From Enterobacter hormaechei subsp. xiangfangensis (GTDB taxonomy: Bacteria > Pseudomonadota > Gammaproteobacteria > Enterobacterales > Enterobacteriaceae): DNA of 64,000 bases. The stretch lies in the NCBI RefSeq assembly GCF_001729785.1, contig NZ_CP017183.1, positions 3,224,001 through 3,288,000 on the forward strand. Reading direction: 5' to 3'. The position numbers and the translations under genes were made by a program. Position 1 is the first letter of the stretch, and each line of letters opens with the position of its first letter. The notes beneath the pieces are model-generated. The model saw nothing but the letters and a program-made list of their open reading frames with translations. It had not been told where the DNA came from and did no database searches. This document shows positions 32,533 to 42,987 of this stretch, piece by piece.

Positions 32533-34720
32533 ATGCTTCCAGCGCCGCCAGAGGCTGGGGTTTACCAATCAAATAGCCCTGCAAATAATCTACGCCAAAT
32601 CGCAACAACATCTCGCGTTGTTCAGCCGTTTCCACATATTCAGCCACCACACACAGCGATTTCGTTTTTGCCATGTTGCAAATGGACTGCACGATCATCG
32701 CATCCATGCTGTCGGTGCAGATATCTTTCACGAAGCAACCATCGATCTTAATGATATCGGCCTCCAGCCGCTTCAGGCGCTCAAAGTTGGCATAGCCGGT
32801 ACCAAAGTCGTCTATGGCAATGCGGAAGCCGTAATCACGCAGCTGCTGGATATTTTTGATGCTGCTTCCCGAGTCTGAGAAAGCCTGTTCCTCGGTGATC
32901 TCAATGATGATATTTTGCGGCGCAATGGCGTAGCGTTCAAAAAGCGCGATGATCTCAGCCGCAATCTCATTTTGCATCAGCGTCAGCGGCATTAGATTGA
33001 CGGAGAAGCGCGTTCCTGCACGTCCGGACGGATGGCTGCGCATCCACATCAGCAATTTTTCCAACACGTTCAGGTCAAACCGGTGGCTCAGGTTGAACTG
33101 AGCAATCAGCGGAATAAAGCGGTCAGGGGTGATGATCTCGCCATCGCTTTCCAGCCTGGAGAGGATTTCAAAGTACCCTTCTCCGCGCGCGTTGTGAATT
33201 GGCTGGGCGTAAAGGTGAAGACCGCCGATATCAAGGGCGCGTTTTATGCGGGCCAGCATTAGCACCCTGTCCGTCGTCTGACCAGAGACATCATCCAGAC
33301 TGTTGGTTAACGCCAGAACGTTATGCCCGCCACAGGATTGCTCGGACAGCCAGCTCAGCTGACCCAGCGTGTGGTGCAGGCTTTCCCCATCCGGCACTTC
33401 GCCCCAGGAGGCGCCAAACTCAATGTCGAGCTCAGTCTTGTTCCAGACAATCTTACGGCTGTTCAGATGATCAACCATATATTGCAGACGTTCAGCCGTG
33501 CCCGGACCCAACAAGACCACCACCAGCTCACTGCCTGGCAACTGAAAGAGCTTCTCGTCTTTTTGCAATAACGGTTGCAGCGACGCGGTGATCATCTTTT
33601 TACAGTGTACACGCATGAGGATGCCGTAATGACGGCTCAGAAATTCCAGATTATCCAGGCGCAGGCAGCAGATTTTGGCTTCGGGATGGTGCTGTAAAAA
33701 CACTTCCAGCGCACGAATGTTAGGCAGACCGGTGAGCGGATCGGTAAGCGCCCTCTCCTGCCACCCCTGTTTCAGCCATTCACTTTTCTGATAGATCCGC
33801 GACATGTAAAGCAGGCAGATGGCGAAAGAGATCAGTACCGACAAGATAAAGGAGAGCGAGTGGCCCGATTCAACGCCATTAAGAAAATTATAATTGTAGG
33901 TCAACAGCATGAGCGCCGAGGCCGCCCAGAGTAAAGAGATGAGCGCATAGCTCAGACGACCAATCCCCAGGGTAAAAAGAATAAAAACGATTGGCATCAA
34001 ATAACCAGCAATAAACTGTGACTCGAAAGGCGCGCACAAAATAGCGATCATCGAGACCAACAGCATCAGCCACACAACGATAAATAACACTTTTTTGTGA
34101 CAAAAGAGGGGCTTCACGCTTCGCCGCCAGAATGTTCGGGCATACCGGGGATTAATTATCATTCTTAACGGGTAGTAGAACATCATGGTGAAAATCAGGG
34201 CGGCACAAATCAGGCTTTGAATATCGATAACGTTATAAATTGCAGAGCCTTCGCCGAAATAGGAGGAGATTGTCACCGGAAAATCAAATAAATATCCCGC
34301 CAGATACATCGATAATTTGATGCCTACAGGAACCACAAATCCGAGCCAGAAAATACGTATACCGATGTACTTATTCGGGATGCTGTGTCGCCAGCGTTTG
34401 CCCAGCATCAGACGGATGACGCCACAGGCAGCGAAGACGGCAAACGTCTGACAAATTAATAACACGGAAGATTGTAGTAATGCTAAATCAAAGTAATAAA
34501 TGTTAGTAACACTAAATCCAATCAGTAAAGGAATGATTGCCCGACGTCCAAATAACAATACGATGGCGAGCATGGCGCTTAAGGGCAACCACGCTAAATA
34601 AACATCATTTTCGTTGACGATAGCGCGCGGGGAGATATAACGGGAAAAGGGGATCGTAATCAGGCTTAACGCCAGGACAATCATAAATATTTTTACATTA
34701 TTGTAAATTTTTCTATTCAT
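32531..34720 (-). CDS. pdeA: Cyclic di-GMP phosphodiesterase PdeA (YfeA)
   Basis: The 729-residue membrane protein has an N-terminal MASE1-like sensor with about eight spans (residues 1-310), a degenerate GGDEF domain (LPGSEL in place of GGDEF) and a C-terminal EAL domain. The EAL motif reads EIL (YFEILSRL), but the other catalytic motifs are intact: EITEEQAF, IDDFGTGYANF, KIDGCFV, VAEYVET and QGYLIGKP. A phosphodiesterase is therefore expected. ATG at 34720 gives the E. coli length; an in-frame GTG at 34786 would add 22 residues. Confidence 0.92.
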   Translation of the reverse strand: MNRKIYNNVKIFMIVLALSLITIPFSRYISPRAIVNENDVYLAWLPLSAMLAIVLLFGRRAIIPLLIGFSVTNIYYFDLALLQSSVLLICQTFAVFAACGVIRLMLGKRWRHSIPNKYIGIRIFWLGFVVPVGIKLSMYLAGYLFDFPVTISSYFGEGSAIYNVIDIQSLICAALIFTMMFYYPLRMIINPRYARTFWRRSVKPLFCHKKVLFIVVWLMLLVSMIAILCAPFESQFIAGYLMPIVFILFTLGIGRLSYALISLLWAASALMLLTYNYNFLNGVESGHSLSFILSVLISFAICLLYMSRIYQKSEWLKQGWQERALTDPLTGLPNIRALEVFLQHHPEAKICCLRLDNLEFLSRHYGILMRVHCKKMITASLQPLLQKDEKLFQLPGSELVVVLLGPGTAERLQYMVDHLNSRKIVWNKTELDIEFGASWGEVPDGESLHHTLGQLSWLSEQSCGGHNVLALTNSLDDVSGQTTDRVLMLARIKRALDIGGLHLYAQPIHNARGEGYFEILSRLESDGEIITPDRFIPLIAQFNLSHRFDLNVLEKLLMWMRSHPSGRAGTRFSVNLMPLTLMQNEIAAEIIALFERYAIAPQNIIIEITEEQAFSDSGSSIKNIQQLRDYGFRIAIDDFGTGYANFERLKRLEADIIKIDGCFVKDICTDSMDAMIVQSICNMAKTKSLCVVAEYVETAEQREMLLRFGVDYLQGYLIGKPQPLAALEA

Positions 34721-34894
34721 TAATCCGTGTGATCTATTTAACCATCGTCTTATTGACCGGATGGATAATAGGTTTATTAATTGCACGAATCAAGTTCAGG
34801 TCTATTTATAGACTTGTTTATTGATTTGGATTGAGGTGATGTATAGAAAACGACATTGCTGGCAACAAAAAGAGTCTAAACATTTTACAAGATA

Positions 34895-34927
34895 TAAAAA
34901 AAACCCCCGTCTTGCGACGAGGGTTTA
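34895..34927 (-). terminator. Terminator of the tRNA-Ala pair
   Basis: On the minus strand AACCCTCGTC pairs with GACGGGGGTT across a GCAA loop and is followed by a run of T. It lies just beyond the second tRNA-Ala. Confidence 0.9.
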
Positions 34928-34932
34928 AATTT

Positions 34933-35008
<76 letters not shown>

Positions 35009-35049
35009 ACATGTTACTTTACCTACCGCACTCTGTTGGGTTCAGAGTT

Positions 35050-35125
35050 TGGTGGAGCTAAGCGGGATCGAACCGCTGACCTCCTGCATGCCATGCAGGC
35101 GCTCTCCCAGCTGAGCTATAGCCCC
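35050..35125 (-). tRNA. alaX: tRNA-Ala (anticodon GGC)
   Basis: This is the first of two tandem tRNA-Ala genes in the direction of transcription, with the same acceptor stem GGGGCTA/TAGCTCC, anticodon GGC and an encoded CCA. A spacer of 41 bases separates the two. A strong promoter lies 30 bases upstream. Confidence 0.97.
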
Positions 35126-35154
35126 GTCGTAAAGCTGTCATGTTGACGGGCGGC

Positions 35155-35183
35155 ATAATATGAATTCCGCCGCAGAGTGTCAA
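35155..35183 (-). promoter_or_regulatory. Strong promoter of the tRNA-Ala pair
   Basis: On the minus strand TTGACA (35178-35183) and TATTAT (35155-35160) stand 17 bases apart. The GC-rich discriminator GCCGCCCG after the -10 box is typical of stringently controlled stable-RNA promoters. Confidence 0.85.
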
Positions 35184-35342
35184 CGGCAAATTCAACCTCC
35201 GCCTTTCAACCGCCGAAAAATCATGCAAATGAATCACTTTGCGAGCCTGCTCGCAGCCAGGAGTTAAGCTTGTCACGTTTTCACGTAAAACGGTGCTATA
35301 AAATGAACCACTAATTAACCCCACAGATATTCAGGAAATTGT

Positions 35343-35702
35343 ATGATCAAGGAACGAATGACGCCAGAAGAGTTAGCCCTGCTGACTGGCTATAGCCGAC
35401 AGACCATCAATAAATGGGTACGCAAAGAGGGTTGGATTACATCGCCAAAGCCAGGCGTTCAGGGTGGCAAGGCGCGTCTGGTACACGTCAATGAAAAAGT
35501 GCGCGACTTTATTCGCAGCGCGCGCAGGGCAACAGAGACGCCGGAACTGCCAGATACGTACCACGAGGGCTCGCTTCATGCCCTGCTACTGACGCTGGCG
35601 AATGAAATGACGCCGGAAGAGCAAAAGCAGATGACATCGCTGTTACTGCGGGAAGGGATTACCGGCTTGTTACAACGTTTAGGGATTCGCGACCAACGCT
35701 GA
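35343..35702 (+). CDS. yfeC: YfeC-like DNA-binding protein (helix-turn-helix)
   Basis: The 119-residue protein matches E. coli YfeC. The N-terminal 50 residues contain a helix-turn-helix (TPEELALLTGYSRQTINKW) followed by a glycine- and lysine-rich wing (KPGVQGGKARLVHV). The C-terminal part ends LLREGITGLLQRLGI, also seen in the neighbour YfeD. Function is unknown. yfeD starts two bases after its stop codon, so the two are probably an operon of duplicated genes. Confidence 0.9.
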   Translation: MIKERMTPEELALLTGYSRQTINKWVRKEGWITSPKPGVQGGKARLVHVNEKVRDFIRSARRATETPELPDTYHEGSLHALLLTLANEMTPEEQKQMTSLLLREGITGLLQRLGIRDQR

Positions 35703-35703
35703 T

Positions 35704-36090
35704 ATGAAAAGATTACGCAGCAAAATGACCACGGAAGAGCTGGCGGACAGTCTGGGCGTAGCCCGACAAACCGTTAATCGCTGGATACGACAGAAGGGAT
35801 GGAAAACGGAGGGTATCAACGGTGTAAAAGGCGGAAGAGCGAGGGTGATATGTATTGATGCGCACGTTAAGGAGCACATCATTAGCCTTCCTGCCATTCG
35901 TAACCGTCGGGCTGTTTACCATGTGGCGGAAAGCCCTTCCCACTACGGCGTGGCAACCTCATCCAGCCTGCTTCCACAAATTATCGACTCGCTGGAAAAC
36001 ATGACGACTGTCGAACAGGAACGTTTGCACAAGTTGCTCGCTCGTGAAGGGTTGCAGGGTTTTCTCACGCGTCTTGGTATTGCTGAATAA
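35704..36090 (+). CDS. yfeD: YfeD-like DNA-binding protein, paralogue of YfeC
   Basis: The 128-residue protein has the same plan as YfeC: an N-terminal helix-turn-helix (TEELADSLGVARQTVNRW), a wing (GVKGGRARVICI), and a C-terminal LLAREGLQGFLTRLGI. It is probably a tandem duplicate of yfeC and could form a heterodimer with it, which is speculation. It is followed by a terminator shared with convergent gltX. Confidence 0.88.
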   Translation: MKRLRSKMTTEELADSLGVARQTVNRWIRQKGWKTEGINGVKGGRARVICIDAHVKEHIISLPAIRNRRAVYHVAESPSHYGVATSSSLLPQIIDSLENMTTVEQERLHKLLAREGLQGFLTRLGIAE

Positions 36091-36097
36091 CAGGCAT

Positions 36098-36127
36098 AAA
36101 AAAACGGCAGGTTACCCTGCCGTTTTT
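36098..36127. terminator. Bidirectional terminator between yfeD and gltX
   Basis: The stem ACGGCAGG/CCTGCCGT (36104-36123) is flanked by seven A on one side and six T on the other. Confidence 0.92.
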
Positions 36128-36142
36128 TGTATTACACGAGCA

Positions 36143-37558
36143 TTACTGCTGGCTTTCGCGCTCAGCAATAAAGTCCAGCGCTTTGTTGATACGCGCAACG
36201 CTACGTGATTTGCCGATGGCATGAACGGTCACGTCCAGCGCCGGAGACTGGCCTGCCCCCGTCACCGCAACGCGCAGCGGCATACCGACTTTACCCATGC
36301 CAATTTCCAGCTCATCAGCGGTAGCCTGAATTGCGTGGTGAACATTTTCCGCAGTCCATTCGGTAATGGCTTCGAGTTTGTCACGCACCACTTCCAGCGG
36401 CTGACGCGCAACCGGACGCAGGTGTTTCTTGGCCGCGTCGGCGTCGAACGCGTCAAACTCTTCATAGAAGTAACGGCAGCTTTCAGCAATTTCTTTCAGC
36501 GTTTTGCAACGCTCGCCAAGCAGCTTCACCAGATCCGCCAGTTCAGGGCCCGTACGGGTATCGATGTTTGCCTGTTCAATGTGCCATTGCAGATAAGTCG
36601 CTACATATTCTGGCTGCATGGTATTGATGTAGTGATGGTTCAGCCACAGCAGTTTGTCAGTGTTGAACGCGCTGGCTGATTTGCTCACCGAGTTCAGAGA
36701 GAACAGCTCGATCATCTCTTCGCGGCTGAAGATCTCCTGGTCACCATGAGCCCAGCCCAGACGCACCAGGTAGTTCAGCAGCGCTTCCGGCAGATAGCCG
36801 TCATCACGGTACTGCATCACGCTCACCGCGCCATGACGTTTGGACAGCTTTTTACCGTCGTCACCGTTGATCATTGATACGTGCGCATACACCGGTACAG
36901 GCGCGTTCAGCGCTTTCAGAATGTTGATCTGACGCGGGGTGTTATTGATATGGTCTTCACCACGGATCACGTGAGTGATTTCCATATCCCAGTCGTCCAC
37001 AACTACGCAGAAGTTATAGGTTGGCGATCCGTCAGTACGACGAATGATGAGGTCATCCAGCTCCTGGTTGCTGAATTCGATCGGACCACGGATCTGGTCA
37101 TCAAAGATAACAGAGCCATCCTGCGGGTTAGCAAAACGCACTACGCAAGGCTCATCAGCAGCATGCTCGCTGTGGTCATGGCGGCAACGACCGTCATAAC
37201 GCGGTTTTTCGCCTTTTGCCATTTGCTCTTCGCGCAGCGCATCCAGACGCTCCCTGGAGCAGTAACACTTATAGGCCGTGCCTGCCACCAGCATCTCGTC
37301 AATTACGGCGTTATAGCGGTCAAAACGTTTGGTCTGGAAGTATGGGCCTTCGTCCCACGCCAGATTCAGCCAGTTCATCCCATCCATAATGGCTTCAATT
37401 GCTTCCGGCGTTGAGCGCTCCAGATCGGTGTCTTCAATACGCAGCACAAACTCACCGTTGTTGTGACGTGCGAAAAGCCAGGAGTAGAGAGCGGTACGTG
37501 CACCACCGACATGCAGATAGCCTGTCGGGCTCGGCGCGAAGCGAGTTTTGATTTTCAT
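36143..37558 (-). CDS. gltX: Glutamyl-tRNA synthetase
   Basis: GltX charges tRNA-Glu with glutamate. The 471-residue class I synthetase has the HIGH-type motif in [14 protein letters not shown] (residues 9-22) and the KMSKS-type motif KKLSKRHGA, plus zinc-ligand-like cysteines in CYCSRE and GRCRHDH. Length equals that of E. coli GltX. It is divergent from the tRNA-Val/Lys array, across 258 bases, as in E. coli. Confidence 0.97.
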   Translation of the reverse strand: MKIKTRFAPSPTGYLHVGGARTALYSWLFARHNNGEFVLRIEDTDLERSTPEAIEAIMDGMNWLNLAWDEGPYFQTKRFDRYNAVIDEMLVAGTAYKCYCSRERLDALREEQMAKGEKPRYDGRCRHDHSEHAADEPCVVRFANPQDGSVIFDDQIRGPIEFSNQELDDLIIRRTDGSPTYNFCVVVDDWDMEITHVIRGEDHINNTPRQINILKALNAPVPVYAHVSMINGDDGKKLSKRHGAVSVMQYRDDGYLPEALLNYLVRLGWAHGDQEIFSREEMIELFSLNSVSKSASAFNTDKLLWLNHHYINTMQPEYVATYLQWHIEQANIDTRTGPELADLVKLLGERCKTLKEIAESCRYFYEEFDAFDADAAKKHLRPVARQPLEVVRDKLEAITEWTAENVHHAIQATADELEIGMGKVGMPLRVAVTGAGQSPALDVTVHAIGKSRSVARINKALDFIAERESQQ

Positions 37559-37771
37559 GAAATGGCCTTACGTTATAAAGATGCCGGTAATCGGCAAATT
37601 CCGGGAAGAAAACAATGGGCAATATTCTATCACTGTGGGCCGATTCCTCAATGTCGATCACTTTATCCGGTTCGAGATTGCTGTTTTTGTTTATAAATCA
37701 TGCGCCACAGTCCGTTTTGCGATCGTTTTGACTAATTTTACGACGAACGAATAAAAACTTTAGAAAATGCG

Positions 37772-37799
37772 TTGACTCATTTTCAACTCTCCCTATAAT
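37772..37799 (+). promoter_or_regulatory. Strong promoter of the tRNA-Val/Lys array
   Basis: TTGACT (37772-37777) and a perfect TATAAT (37794-37799) stand 16 bases apart, followed by the GC-rich discriminator GCGACTCC. This pattern is typical of stringently controlled stable RNA. The first tRNA begins 17 bases after the -10 box. Confidence 0.9.
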
Positions 37800-37816
37800 G
37801 CGACTCCACACAGCGG

Positions 37817-37892
37817 GGGTGATTAGCTCAGTTGGTAGAGCATCTCCTTTACACGGAGGGGGTCGGCGGTTCGAGCCCGTCATCACCCACCA
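37817..37892 (+). tRNA. valU: tRNA-Val (anticodon UAC), copy 1
   Basis: The 76-base tRNA starts GGGTGATTAGCTCAG and ends ATCACCCACCA; the anticodon is TAC within CTTTACACGG. CCA is encoded. It differs from copies 2 and 3 by one compensated acceptor-stem pair (T-A here, C-G there). Confidence 0.97.
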
Positions 37893-37933
37893 TCTACTTC
37901 GGTAGACTCGCAGTGTAGATAAGAATTGAGATT

Positions 37934-38009
37934 GGGCGATTAGCTCAGTTGGTAGAGCATCTCCTTTACACGGAGGGGGTCGGCGGTTCGAGCCCGTCAT
38001 CGCCCACCA
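37934..38009 (+). tRNA. valX: tRNA-Val (anticodon UAC), copy 2
   Basis: This copy starts GGGCGATTAGCTCAG and ends ATCGCCCACCA, with anticodon TAC. It is identical to copy 3 and separated from copy 1 by 41 bases. Confidence 0.97.
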
Positions 38010-38038
38010 TTCTCACCTTATCGCAGCAGTTCCGAAAT

Positions 38039-38114
38039 GGGCGATTAGCTCAGTTGGTAGAGCATCTCCTTTACACGGAGGGGGTCGGCGGTTCGAGCCC
38101 GTCATCGCCCACCA
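38039..38114 (+). tRNA. valY: tRNA-Val (anticodon UAC), copy 3
   Basis: This is identical to copy 2. It is followed after only four bases by tRNA-Lys, so all four tRNAs must be processed from one transcript. Confidence 0.97.
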
Positions 38115-38118
38115 TTTC

Positions 38119-38194
38119 GGGTCGTTAGCTCAGTTGGTAGAGCAGTTGACTTTTAATCAATTGGTCGCAGGTTCGAATCCTGCACGACCCACCA
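38119..38194 (+). tRNA. lysV: tRNA-Lys (anticodon UUU)
   Basis: The 76-base tRNA starts GGGTCGTTAGCTCAG and ends ACGACCCACCA; the anticodon loop CTTTTAA gives TTT. CCA is encoded. It is the last member of the array. Confidence 0.97.
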
Positions 38195-38198
38195 ATGT

Positions 38199-38226
38199 AA
38201 AAAAGCGCCCTAAAGGCGCTTTTTTG
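38199..38226 (+). terminator. Terminator of the tRNA-Val/Lys array
   Basis: The stem AGCGCC/GGCGCT (38205-38220) around a short loop is followed by six T, starting five bases after lysV. Confidence 0.92.
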
Positions 38227-38275
38227 CTATCTGCGACATAGCACATCCCCATTGCAGCCAGACCGCTTGTTTTAC

Positions 38276-38302
38276 TCAAGCTCACGCCTTCTTTGCCGAT
38301 AC
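38276..38302 (+). promoter_or_regulatory. Sigma-28 (FliA) type promoter of the FlxA-like gene
   Basis: TCAAGCTC (38276-38283), an 11-base spacer and GCCGATAC (38295-38302) fit the FliA consensus TAAAGTTT-N11-GCCGATAA: five of eight bases match at -35 and seven of eight at -10. It lies 30 bases before the start of the FlxA-like gene. E. coli flxA is FliA-dependent. Confidence 0.75.
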
Positions 38303-38331
38303 CTCTATTTTATGGCGAAAAGGATCTCAAT

Positions 38332-38673
38332 ATGACAACTCTTAAGCCCGTTTCTCTGTCGGCGATGGAAATCGGCAGCGTAGATAACAGCTCCGGCGGA
38401 AACGACATTGCTTCTCAAATCACCCGTCTGACCAAACAGATAACGAAAGTCACTCAGCAGCTCAAAGAAGTGGCCATGGGTGATGCCACAGCAGAAGAAA
38501 AGCAAAAGCAGCAAGAATTACTCGAATCTCAGCTGGCTATGTTGCAGGCACAGCTGGCGCAATTGCAGCGTCAGCAGGCCGAAGAGGCGATGCCAAAGCA
38601 GGAAAAAGGTGAGGCAGTCGCGGAAGGCATCAATAAGCCCTCCGCAGAACATCAAATTAATATCTACGTCTGA
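38332..38673 (+). CDS. FlxA-like coiled-coil protein
   Basis: The 113-residue protein has a low-complexity N terminus (NSSGGND), then a long amphipathic helix rich in Q, E, K and L (about residues 25-90) likely to form a coiled coil, and a short tail. It resembles the FlxA family, whose founding member is a flagellar-regulon protein of unknown function. ATG at 38332 with AAGGA upstream is chosen over an in-frame upstream ATG. No signal peptide is seen. The sigma-28-type promoter supports flagellar control. In E. coli K-12 this position after lysV is not occupied by flxA. Confidence 0.82.
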   Translation: MTTLKPVSLSAMEIGSVDNSSGGNDIASQITRLTKQITKVTQQLKEVAMGDATAEEKQKQQELLESQLAMLQAQLAQLQRQQAEEAMPKQEKGEAVAEGINKPSAEHQINIYV

Positions 38674-39605
38674 TTATTGGTTTCGTTAAAAAGTGGATCG
38701 CGTGTGCGGGCCTCCATCAAACGTTCGGCCTGCATACGCACCACATCCCAGCAGGCATGCGCCGCGCCGGAAAGAGACCTGTTTTTACGGCGTACCAGCA
38801 TCAGCTGGCGTTCGACACAGGGTACGAAACGCTTCACCGTTAAACGACTCCCCTGCGGCAGTGGCAGCGCCAGCGCCGGCAGAACGCTGATGCCAATCCC
38901 CGCTTCGACCATGGGGAACAGCGTGGCAGGATGCCCGATCTCCTGCACAATGGTTGCCTTAACACCCTGCGCGGTCAGTGCGGCATCTATCAGCGGGCGG
39001 CTGCCTGATGCATAATCCTGTAACACCAGGTTTGCCCCCTGCAAGGCCTGCCAGGCCACCTGCGGCAGCGATGCCAGAGGATCATCATCGCGGCAGAGCA
39101 ATAAAAAGGGCTCCGAGAGTACCACTTCACATTCCAGGTCGCTTACCGCTCCGGGATCAATAACGATGCCAAAATCCACATCCCCCTGACGGATACTCTC
39201 AAGTACCCACTGCTGCGGCCTGTCATGCAAAACAAAATCAATATCCGGATAGCGGTGATTACTTTCAGCGATGCACTGGGGAATAAGATGCGCCGAAATC
39301 GTCTGGCTCGCCGCCACTCTCACGGTGCCGGAAAGCTGTTGGCCGAGCCGGCCGACATCCCTGAGCGTACTGTTCAGTTCATCCAGCAGCCTCTCCAGAC
39401 GCATTGCCAGCTGCTGTCCCGCTTCGGTGAGCACCACTTCTCGCGTCGTGCGGTCGAGCAGCTTCACGCCCGTTTGCGTTTCAAGCTCCTTAACGCTATG
39501 GCTCACCGCCGACTGGCTGAGGCCAATGATCTCCCCTGCCCGGCTAAAGCTGCGGGCCTGCGCGACGGTGACGAAAACGCGAAGCTGACGTAACGAATAA
39601 TTCAT
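38664..39605 (-). CDS. yfeR: LysR-type transcriptional regulator YfeR
   Basis: This 313-residue LysR regulator has an N-terminal helix-turn-helix ([24 protein letters not shown], residues 19-42) and a C-terminal effector-binding domain. It matches E. coli YfeR, reported in Salmonella as responsive to osmolarity and acting on neighbouring yfeH. It is divergent from yfeH across 89 bases, the usual arrangement for an LTTR and its target. Its stop overlaps the 3' end of the FlxA-like gene by ten bases. Confidence 0.93.
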   Translation of the reverse strand: MNYSLRQLRVFVTVAQARSFSRAGEIIGLSQSAVSHSVKELETQTGVKLLDRTTREVVLTEAGQQLAMRLERLLDELNSTLRDVGRLGQQLSGTVRVAASQTISAHLIPQCIAESNHRYPDIDFVLHDRPQQWVLESIRQGDVDFGIVIDPGAVSDLECEVVLSEPFLLLCRDDDPLASLPQVAWQALQGANLVLQDYASGSRPLIDAALTAQGVKATIVQEIGHPATLFPMVEAGIGISVLPALALPLPQGSRLTVKRFVPCVERQLMLVRRKNRSLSGAAHACWDVVRMQAERLMEARTRDPLFNETNNQT

Positions 39606-39694
39606 CTGTTTAATTCATGAATGGATGCAATAAATCAATTTTATTTCTCAAAGGGAAGAAAGCACAATAGCGGCATCTGTTTTCAGGAGTGATT

Positions 39695-40690
39695 ATGAAA
39701 CTTTTTCGTATCCTTGATCCGTTTACGCTGACCCTGATTGGTGTCGTCTTGCTGGCCTCGTTCTTCCCGGCGCGGGGCAGTTTCGTTCCGGTTATTGAAG
39801 GACTGACCACGGCAGCCATTGCCCTGCTGTTCTTTATGCATGGCGCCAAACTCTCCCGGGAAGCCATTATTGCAGGCGGTAGCCACTGGCGACTGCATCT
39901 GTGGGTAATGTGCAGCACTTTTATCCTCTTCCCGGTTCTGGGCGTGCTGTTCGCCTGGTGGGCGCCGGTGAATGTCGATCCGGCGCTGTATACCGGTTTC
40001 CTTTATCTGTGCATTTTGCCGGCCACCGTGCAGTCTGCAATTGCCTTTACCTCGCTGGCGGGCGGTAACGTCGCGGCGGCGGTTTGTTCTGCTTCCGCTT
40101 CCAGCCTGCTCGGGATCTTTGTTTCACCGCTGCTGGTCGGTCTGCTAATGAACATGCACGGGGCGGAAGGCAATCTGGAGCAGGTGGGTAAAATTTGTCT
40201 GCAACTGCTGCTGCCGTTTGTGCTCGGACACTTATCCCGTCCCTGGATTGGGGAGTTTGTGGCGAAACATAAAAAATGGATCGGGAAAACGGACCAAAGC
40301 TCCATTCTGCTGGTGGTTTACACGGCCTTCAGCGAAGCCGTGGTGAACGGCATCTGGCACAGGGTGGGTGCTGGATCGCTGCTGTTTATTGTGGTGGTAA
40401 GCATCGTTCTGCTGGCCATTGTCATCGCGGTTAACGTCTTTGTGGCCCGCAAATGCGGCTTCAACAAGGCCGATGAAATCACCATTGTATTTTGCGGATC
40501 GAAAAAGAGCCTCGCCAACGGGATCCCGATGGCCAATATCCTGTTCCCGACGTCCGTCATTGGGATGATGGTGTTGCCGCTGATGATTTTCCATCAGATC
40601 CAGCTGATGGTGTGTGCGGTACTGGCGCGGCGTTACAAGGCGCAGACTGAAAAGCTGGCGCAGGAAGAGACCCACGCCGCGAAAGTTTAA
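39695..40690 (+). CDS. yfeH: Bile acid:sodium symporter family protein YfeH
   Basis: YfeH is an inner-membrane protein of the BASS/SBF-like family with about nine to ten spans; its substrate is not known. The 331-residue protein matches E. coli YfeH, with conserved CILPATVQSAIAFTS and CGSKKSLANGIP segments. ATG at 39695 with GGAG at 39686 is chosen over an ATG six bases upstream. The stop overlaps the convergent ypeB stop by four bases. Confidence 0.92.
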   Translation: MKLFRILDPFTLTLIGVVLLASFFPARGSFVPVIEGLTTAAIALLFFMHGAKLSREAIIAGGSHWRLHLWVMCSTFILFPVLGVLFAWWAPVNVDPALYTGFLYLCILPATVQSAIAFTSLAGGNVAAAVCSASASSLLGIFVSPLLVGLLMNMHGAEGNLEQVGKICLQLLLPFVLGHLSRPWIGEFVAKHKKWIGKTDQSSILLVVYTAFSEAVVNGIWHRVGAGSLLFIVVVSIVLLAIVIAVNVFVARKCGFNKADEITIVFCGSKKSLANGIPMANILFPTSVIGMMVLPLMIFHQIQLMVCAVLARRYKAQTEKLAQEETHAAKV

Positions 40691-40902
40691 GGACGTTTCA
40701 GGGGCTGAACCAGCTGGGTCAGCCCCTCTGTTTTGATCAGTAACGTGATAGCCATCAGCTCGCCCAGACGCCCGGCGGGGAACTCATCCTTACGGGCAAA
40801 CCACAGCAGATACTCTTCCGGTAAATCAATCAGCCTGCGACCCTTATATTTACCGAACGGCATCTCTGTATTGGCGATCTCAACGAGCTGCTCTTTTTCC
40901 AC
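40687..40902 (-). CDS. ypeB: DUF3820 protein YpeB
   Basis: The 71-residue protein contains the DUF3820 signature MPFGKYKGRRLIDLPEEYL followed by LWF (residues 14-35), and matches E. coli YpeB. The motif resembles a small domain found in some exonuclease-related proteins, but no activity is known. It starts one base after the ligA stop, so it is co-transcribed with the DNA ligase gene. Confidence 0.88.
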   Translation of the reverse strand: MEKEQLVEIANTEMPFGKYKGRRLIDLPEEYLLWFARKDEFPAGRLGELMAITLLIKTEGLTQLVQPLKRP

Positions 40903-40903
40903 G

Positions 40904-42928
<2,025 letters not shown>

Positions 42929-42933
42929 TCAAT

Positions 42934-42961
42934 GAGAAAAACCCCCGACAGGCGGGGGTTG
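42934..42961 (-). terminator. Terminator between zipA and ligA
   Basis: On the minus strand AACCCCCG pairs with CGGGGGTT around a short loop, and the stem is followed by TTTCTC. It is placed after the zipA stop and before the ligA start. Confidence 0.8.
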
Positions 42962-42987
42962 AGGAGGAGTTGAAGTTAACGCGACGA

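Noticed and set aside
35058..35324. 88-codon minus-strand frame across the tRNA-Ala promoter
   Set aside because: Its C-terminal end (SSAGRAPAWHAGGQRFDPA) is the known artefact of translating tRNA-Ala.
37698..38000. Minus-strand reading frame of 100 codons across the tRNA-Val genes
   Set aside because: It repeats the well-known spurious translation of tRNA (MTGSNRRPPPCKGDALPTEL) and is antisense to two tRNA genes.
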